DNA of 23,771 bases from Collinsella aerofaciens (GTDB lineage Bacteria > Actinomycetota > Coriobacteriia > Coriobacteriales > Coriobacteriaceae). The stretch covers positions 1 to 23,771 of the forward strand of contig NZ_JAQLDQ010000028.1 in assembly GCF_028209395.1 (NCBI RefSeq), written 5' to 3'. This document shows, one piece after another, positions 16,891 through 23,771 of this stretch (position 1 is the stretch's first letter; each line of letters opens with the position of its first letter). Under the pieces are notes generated by a model. It saw nothing but the letters and a program-made list of their open reading frames with translations. It searched no databases and was not told where the DNA came from. The translations under genes were made by a program, and so were the position numbers.

Positions 16891-18336
16891 ATGGCGAACA
16901 ACCATACCGCGGGCGCTGCCGCCCGCACCTTCGCGCCTAGCGAGCTTTGCCAGCGTATGCTGGCCAAAACCAGCAAGGGCACCTGCGGTCCCTGCATCCT
17001 GTATCTTGAGGATGGGACCATTTTTTATGGACGTGCATGCGGCGCCGAGGGCACCGCGACCGGCGAAGTTTGTTTCAACACCTCGCTCGAGGGCTACTTT
17101 GAGGTCATGACCGACCCGAGTTATGCCGGCCAAATCGTAACCATGACCTATCCGCAGATCGGCAACTACGGTATCGACGAGACCGACGTCCAGTCGGCCT
17201 TCCCCGGCGACGCCGTGCGCCCTGCGAGCGCTCCGACCATGCGCGGCATGATCGTTCGCGACATGTGCGCCACGCCTTCTAACTGGCGCTCGGCCGTCAG
17301 CGTGCCGGAGTACCTGCGCGCTCACGGCATCGTCGCTATCGAGGGTGTCGACACTCGCGCCCTGGTGCGCCACCTGCGCGACAATGGTTCCAAGATGGGC
17401 ATTATTTCGACCGAGATCTTCGACGTCGACGAGCTTGCCGAGCGTCTGGCCGCAGCGCCCACGCTGGTAGGCGAGAACCTGGTCAAGACCGTAAGTTGCC
17501 CCGTACCTCACGAGTTTGTGGCCGCCGACCTGCCTGCCACGCATGACTTTGCGCTTACGGCTGCCGCTCCTGCCCGTCACAAAGTGGTCGCCTACGACTG
17601 CGGTGTGAAGCGCGGCATTCTGGAGGGTCTGGTCCGCGCCGGCTGCGACCTTACCGTCGTGCCGTGGGATACGCCCGCGAGTGAGGTGCTCGACATGAAT
17701 CCCGATGGCGTCTTTTTGTCCAATGGTCCCGGCGACCCCGACGCCGTGGTGGAGACCTACGAGCAGGTGCAGCAGCTGATCGGCAAGGTGCCGGTCTTTG
17801 GTATTTGTCTTGGTCACCAGATGATCAGCCTGGCCTGCGGCGCTCAGATGGAAAAGCTTAAGTTCGGTCACCGCGGTGGCAACCAGCCGGTCATGAACCT
17901 GGTAAGCCGTCGCGTGGAGATTACCGCGCAAAACCATGGCTTTGGTCTGCTGTTCCCCAGCTTGGGCAAGCTTGTCCCCGAGTTTTCCGGCGGCGAGACC
18001 GAGCATGCGGCCGATGGGGATCTGCGCGTCTGGGTGCGCCGCGGCATCGCGCCAGTCGTGATGAACGAGCGCTTCGGCCGCATTCGCCTGACGCATGTGA
18101 ACCTCAACGACGGCACCGCCGAGGGCATCCAGCTGCTCGACGCGCCGTGCTTCTCGGTGCAGTACCACCCCGAGGCCTCGCCCGGACCCACCGATGCCCA
18201 CTATCTCTTTACCGCCTTTACGCGACTCATGGACGGCGAGGAGAACTACCTGGACATCGACACCGCGAAGGACCGCCTGCAGGGCTGGAACTTTGCCGAC
18301 AATGGTTCCGCTGCGACCGAGACCGAGGAGAACTAA
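16891..18336 (+). CDS. carA: Carbamoyl-phosphate synthase small subunit
   Basis: A 481-aa protein, about 100 aa longer than typical CarA. The N-terminal CPSase domain has [25 protein letters not shown]; the class I glutamine amidotransferase domain has Cys306 in GICLGHQ and His426 and Glu428 in YHPEASPGP, so glutaminase activity should be intact. It supplies ammonia from glutamine to CarB. The extra length lies in three places: about 35 residues at the N-terminus, a segment of 48 residues (352-400) between QNHGFG and THVNLNDGT where the family has about 12, and about 25 residues at the C-terminus. ATG 16891 follows GAAGGAG; an earlier in-frame ATG (16870) overlaps the leader hairpin. carB follows after 1 nt. 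Confidence 0.96.
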   Translation: MANNHTAGAAARTFAPSELCQRMLAKTSKGTCGPCILYLEDGTIFYGRACGAEGTATGEVCFNTSLEGYFEVMTDPSYAGQIVTMTYPQIGNYGIDETDVQSAFPGDAVRPASAPTMRGMIVRDMCATPSNWRSAVSVPEYLRAHGIVAIEGVDTRALVRHLRDNGSKMGIISTEIFDVDELAERLAAAPTLVGENLVKTVSCPVPHEFVAADLPATHDFALTAAAPARHKVVAYDCGVKRGILEGLVRAGCDLTVVPWDTPASEVLDMNPDGVFLSNGPGDPDAVVETYEQVQQLIGKVPVFGICLGHQMISLACGAQMEKLKFGHRGGNQPVMNLVSRRVEITAQNHGFGLLFPSLGKLVPEFSGGETEHAADGDLRVWVRRGIAPVVMNERFGRIRLTHVNLNDGTAEGIQLLDAPCFSVQYHPEASPGPTDAHYLFTAFTRLMDGEENYLDIDTAKDRLQGWNFADNGSAATETEEN

Positions 18337-18337
18337 C

Positions 18338-21652
<3,315 letters not shown>

Positions 21653-21663
21653 TTGACCCGGTC

Positions 21664-21748
21664 GGCCGGGGCGGGAGGCGGACGCTTTCTCTCGGAAACT
21701 GGGCTTCGCGAAGTTTTCCGAGAGAAAGGACCGCCTCCCGCCCCGGCC
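21664..21748. repeat. Very large GC-rich hairpin after carB
   Basis: Positions 21664-21681 pair perfectly over 18 bp with 21731-21748; after a small internal loop, 21685-21700 pair over 16 bp with 21712-21728 with one bulged T; the apex is an 11-nt loop around CTTCGCGA. No U-tract follows, so it is not a standard terminator. It starts 12 nt after the carB stop. Confidence 0.8.
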
Positions 21749-21820
21749 TGCGGTGACTCGGTAGCACCGTGTGCTGCCGAAGGGGCTTTGCGCGATGACT
21801 AGGGCTGAATAAAAAGTGAG

Positions 21821-21862
21821 CGTGGGCTCTGTCGTTCATTCGAACGACAGAGCCCACGTTTT
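21821..21862. terminator. Strong intrinsic terminator downstream of carB
   Basis: A perfect 17-bp stem (21821-21837 with 21842-21858) with a 4-nt loop, preceded by AAAAA and followed by TTTT, so it may work in both directions. Confidence 0.85.
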
Positions 21863-21869
21863 GTATGGG

Positions 21870-21906
21870 GTCTCTTGGCGAATTTTCATTCGCCAAGAGA
21901 CTTTTT
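21870..21906 (+). terminator. Second intrinsic terminator downstream of carB
   Basis: A perfect 14-bp stem (21870-21883 with 21888-21901), loop TTTC, then TTTTT. It lies only 11 nt after the previous hairpin. Confidence 0.85.
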
Positions 21907-21927
21907 GCTATGGGGGAGACATGTCCC

Positions 21928-22131
21928 TGGACAGTTAGTTCAGATACGTATTTTTTTAAAGGCTGACGAAGGTCGATTTGGGGTCAAATGAGCCGTTTTT
22001 GGCCTTCTGGGCCGACAGAGGCGCTCGCTCAAGGGCGAGAATAGCCCATTATTGGGTCCAAAGTGGCTCCAAACCAATCCATTAATGCCAATTGGCACGG
22101 CCAAATAATACGTATCTGAACTAACTGTCCA
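21928..22131. mobile_element. MITE-like element with 25-bp perfect terminal inverted repeats
   Basis: Positions 21928-21952 are perfectly complementary to 22107-22131 (25 bp, ends TGGACAGTTAGTTCAG and complement), enclosing 154 bp with no gene that I can support. The TG...CA ends and lack of a transposase fit a non-autonomous miniature transposon. No target duplication is evident at the borders, and no parent transposase is visible here. Confidence 0.65.
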
Positions 22132-22159
22132 CCACCGGTAGCGCGCAGAGATGTGGTGT

Positions 22160-22192
22160 AAGAGGCGGGGCATGCCCCGCCTCTTTTCTTTC
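22160..22192 (+). terminator. Perfect 26-bp palindrome with T-rich tail
   Basis: Positions 22160-22185 are a perfect palindrome (13-bp arms centred on GCATGC) followed by TTCTTTC. Probably a terminator; a few central bases must open to form the loop in RNA. It lies between the MITE-like element and the IS256 remnant. Confidence 0.65.
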
Positions 22193-22247
22193 TTGAAAGG
22201 GAGGGGACACCGCCTAGAATTCGTCGTTGGAGTAATGAAGGTGACGA

Positions 22248-23188
22248 ATGGAAGGAAAGGCGATGCCCCAAGAAGAGAGTGTACTGCGCCTCGGCCGCGA
22301 CGAGGCCCTCGAGGCGGCGAGGCTTTGGCAGGAGTGCGGCGACGCGCGCGAGTTCGCGTGCAGGGTGCTGGGCGGCGTGATGAACGCGCTGATGGACTCC
22401 GAGGCCCAGCAGATGTGCGGCGCGAGCCGCAACGAGCGCAGCGACGGCAGGGGGAACAGCCGCAACGGCTACCGCCCCAGGTCGCTCAAGACCGCCGTGG
22501 GCGACGTGGAGCTCGAGATACCCAAGCTCAGGCACGGCACCTACTACCCCGAGGGCATGCTCGCGCGATGGTCGCGCGTCGACACCTCGGTGGCCGCCAT
22601 CGTGCAGGAGATGTACGTGTGCGGCGTGTCCACCCGCAAGGTCGAGCGCGTGGCGTCCAAGCTGGGCATATCCTCGCTGTCGAGCTCGGAGGTCTCGAGA
22701 CTCTGCTCCGACCTCGACGCCGAGGTGGCGGAGTTCCGCCGCCGCGACCTGTCGGGCACGCCGTGCCGCTACCTGTGGCTCGACGCCACCTACATGAGCT
22801 GCAGGGTCGGCTCGTCGGTCGTCTCGCAGGGCGTCGTGACCGCGATCGGGCTGGGCGCCGACGGGCGCAAGCACTTCCCGGGCTGCGACGTGGTCGACAC
22901 CGAGAGCGAGGACTCCTGGGCGGAATTCCTCGGCGGGCTGCGCGAGCGCGGGCTGTCCGGCGTGCGCCTCGTGGTCTCCGACAGCCACGCCGGGCTCGTG
23001 GCCGCCGTCTCGCGGCTGTTCCAGGCTGCGCCTGGCAGCGCTGCGTGACGCACCTGCAGCGCAACCTCCAGAGCGCCTGCTCGGGCAGGCCCGAGGACTC
23101 CAAGGCGGCCGTCAGGGAGCTCGTGCACGCCGCGGTCTACCAGGACGACCCCGACCTCGCGCGCTGCGTGTGGGCCGAGGCGGCGCCC
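22248..23188 (+). pseudogene. IS256-family transposase, frameshifted and truncated
   Basis: The first frame (22248-23048) encodes 266 aa with clear IS256/Mutator-type features: NGYRPRSLKTAVGDVELEIP, the VSTRKVERV region, catalytic Asp179 in LDATY and Asp245 in VSDSHAGL. It then runs into TGA at 23046 after a -1 type shift; the next frame continues the family sequence (AWQRCVTHLQRNL through DDPDLARCVWAEAAP). Adding one G near 23022 would restore LFQGCAWQRC. The gene ends at about 23188 where an IS21 left end begins, so the catalytic Glu region and C-terminus are missing from this window. AAGG lies before ATG 22248; ATG 22263 is an alternative. Its left inverted repeat probably lies near 22200-22230 but cannot be fixed without the right end. 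Confidence 0.9.
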
Positions 23189-23211
23189 TGTTAGCGCTAC
23201 TGTAAAAACAA

Positions 23212-23296
23212 CCATTTTGACCAACGCTCAACAACCAATCATGCCAACGCAATCCCGCCATTTGCGCCAACGCATTTTCACCATTTCCACCAACGC
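23212..23296 (+). repeat. Four 16-bp repeats at exact 23-bp spacing in the IS21 end
   Basis: Copies start at 23212, 23235, 23258 and 23281. Each begins CCA, usually CCATTT, and ends CCAACGC: CCATTTTGACCAACGC, CCAATCATGCCAACGC, CCATTTGCGCCAACGC, CCATTTCCACCAACGC. These are probably the multiple terminal transposase-binding sites known in IS21-family elements. Confidence 0.85.
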
Positions 23297-23349
23297 CGGG
23301 GCTTACGCTTCGATCGACGAGCGAACGATGCTTTCGGGAGGAGCGGGCC

Positions 23350-23771
23350 GTGGCGGAGAAGAACCTGATCGGAGAGTTGGACATGTACAGGGAAGCGGGC
23401 ATAAAGCCCAACTTCAGCGACATAGCGAAGCGCTACGGCAAGGACAGGCACACCGTGGCGTCGTACTGGAGGGCCGAGGGCGGGCGGCCCCACGACGGGC
23501 GCGGCGACAGGGCCGCCAAGGCGCAGCTGCCGGGGGTCACCAAGAAGGGCATCCACGAGTGGCTGCTGCACAGGTATCCCGGCGAGAACCTGGCCGGCTA
23601 CAACGCCTTCACCCAGTTCATGCGCAAGAACGGCATCGCCGTCGGGGCCTCCGGCGGCCCGGAGCCGCACCCGCGCTTCGAGACGCCGCCCGGACTGCAG
23701 CTGCAGTTCGACTGGAAGGAGTCCGTCAAGATGGCGAACCGCGACGGCGAGCTGTTCGAGTTCAACGTGTT
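23350..23771 (+). CDS. istA: IS21-family transposase IstA (3' end outside the window)
   Basis: The first 140 codons are present and open to the window end. An N-terminal helix-turn-helix region (FSDIAKRYGKDRHTVASYWR, residues 20 to about 40) is followed by the RYPGENLAGYNAFTQFMRK region and by LQLQFDWKESVKMANRDGE, where the Asp of FDWKE matches the first acidic residue of the DDE catalytic core. IstA, with the ATPase IstB, carries out cut-and-paste or circle-type transposition. The start is a GTG at 23350 with GGAGGAG about 6 nt upstream; the ATG at 23328 is out of frame. Confidence 0.9.
   Translation, partial: MAEKNLIGELDMYREAGIKPNFSDIAKRYGKDRHTVASYWRAEGGRPHDGRGDRAAKAQLPGVTKKGIHEWLLHRYPGENLAGYNAFTQFMRKNGIAVGASGGPEPHPRFETPPGLQLQFDWKESVKMANRDGELFEFNV

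Larger units (their letters stand above)
23189..23771 (+). mobile_element. Left end of an IS21-family insertion sequence (partial)
   Basis: The IS256 reading frame breaks off at TGTTAGCGCTACTG (from 23189), which has the 5'-TG expected of IS21 ends. About 160 bp of repeat-bearing, non-coding terminus and then the istA gene follow. The other end, the helper ATPase gene and any target duplication lie beyond the window. Confidence 0.8.

Noticed and set aside
18194..18337. A longer N-terminus for carB starting inside carA
   Set aside because: Those 48 codons are out-of-frame carA sequence; the normal CarB start ([17 protein letters not shown]) has its own ribosome binding site at 18338.
22029..22988. 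A 319-codon minus-strand frame and other frames over the transposase
   Set aside because: Arg/Ala/His-rich shadow of the IS256 transposase and the MITE-like element; no domain visible.
23212..23296. A CRISPR array
   Set aside because: The periodic units are only four, with 7-bp spacers and imperfect repeats, and they lie at the end of an IS21 element without cas genes.

Overview
The window looks like chromosomal DNA from a GC-rich, Gram-positive actinobacterium of the Coriobacteriia, most likely Collinsella or a close relative. This is an inference from GC-rich codon use, AGGAGG-type ribosome binding sites, TTG and GTG starts, gene content and gene order; there is no 16S rRNA here to prove it. 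Almost all of it is core housekeeping sequence. The accessory part is the last 2.1 kb and the non-coding stretch around 5.9-6.5 kb.

Layout. 1-345: three tRNA genes (Ile-GAT, Ala-TGC, Ile-GAT) with hairpins between and after them. 374-1830: a small plus-strand run of a bifunctional-nuclease (DUF151) protein, a two-helix membrane protein and an unrecognised acidic protein. 1948-3786: the ribosome-associated GTPase TypA/BipA with a strong terminator. 3852-3909: a palindromic intergenic element. 3916-5857: two minus-strand genes, a secreted bactofilin-like membrane protein and a TRIC/UPF0126-family channel. 5858-6515: a gene-poor stretch with clustered GTACAT motifs, a tRNA-Ser-like hairpin array, and two minus-strand tRNA-Ser genes (CGA, GGA). 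6920-8779: rpsF-ssb-rpsR-rplI with a candidate promoter, leader hairpin and terminator. 8933-13844: dnaB, purA, purD and a NUDIX hydrolase. 13927-16732: an ABC exporter half-transporter with a one-helix membrane protein. 16752-21652: carA-carB. 21653-22247: a gene-free stretch with one very large hairpin, two intrinsic terminators, a MITE-like element of about 204 bp with 25-bp inverted ends, and a perfect 26-bp palindrome. 22248-23188: a broken IS256-family transposase. 23189-23771: the left end of an IS21-family element that interrupts it and runs off the window.

How the genes relate. rpsF-ssb-rpsR-rplI-dnaB is the widely conserved translation/replication cluster, probably autoregulated by S6:S18 through its leader. 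purA and purD supply purine nucleotides. carA and carB make carbamoyl phosphate for pyrimidines and arginine. None of the protein genes belongs to a recognisable new defence or biosynthetic system. The least explained material is non-coding: the hairpin array ending in a tRNA-Ser 3' end (6082-6221), the GTACAT cluster, the mutually exclusive dyad after typA, the large hairpin after carB, the MITE-like element, and the strictly 23-bp-spaced repeats in the IS21 left end.
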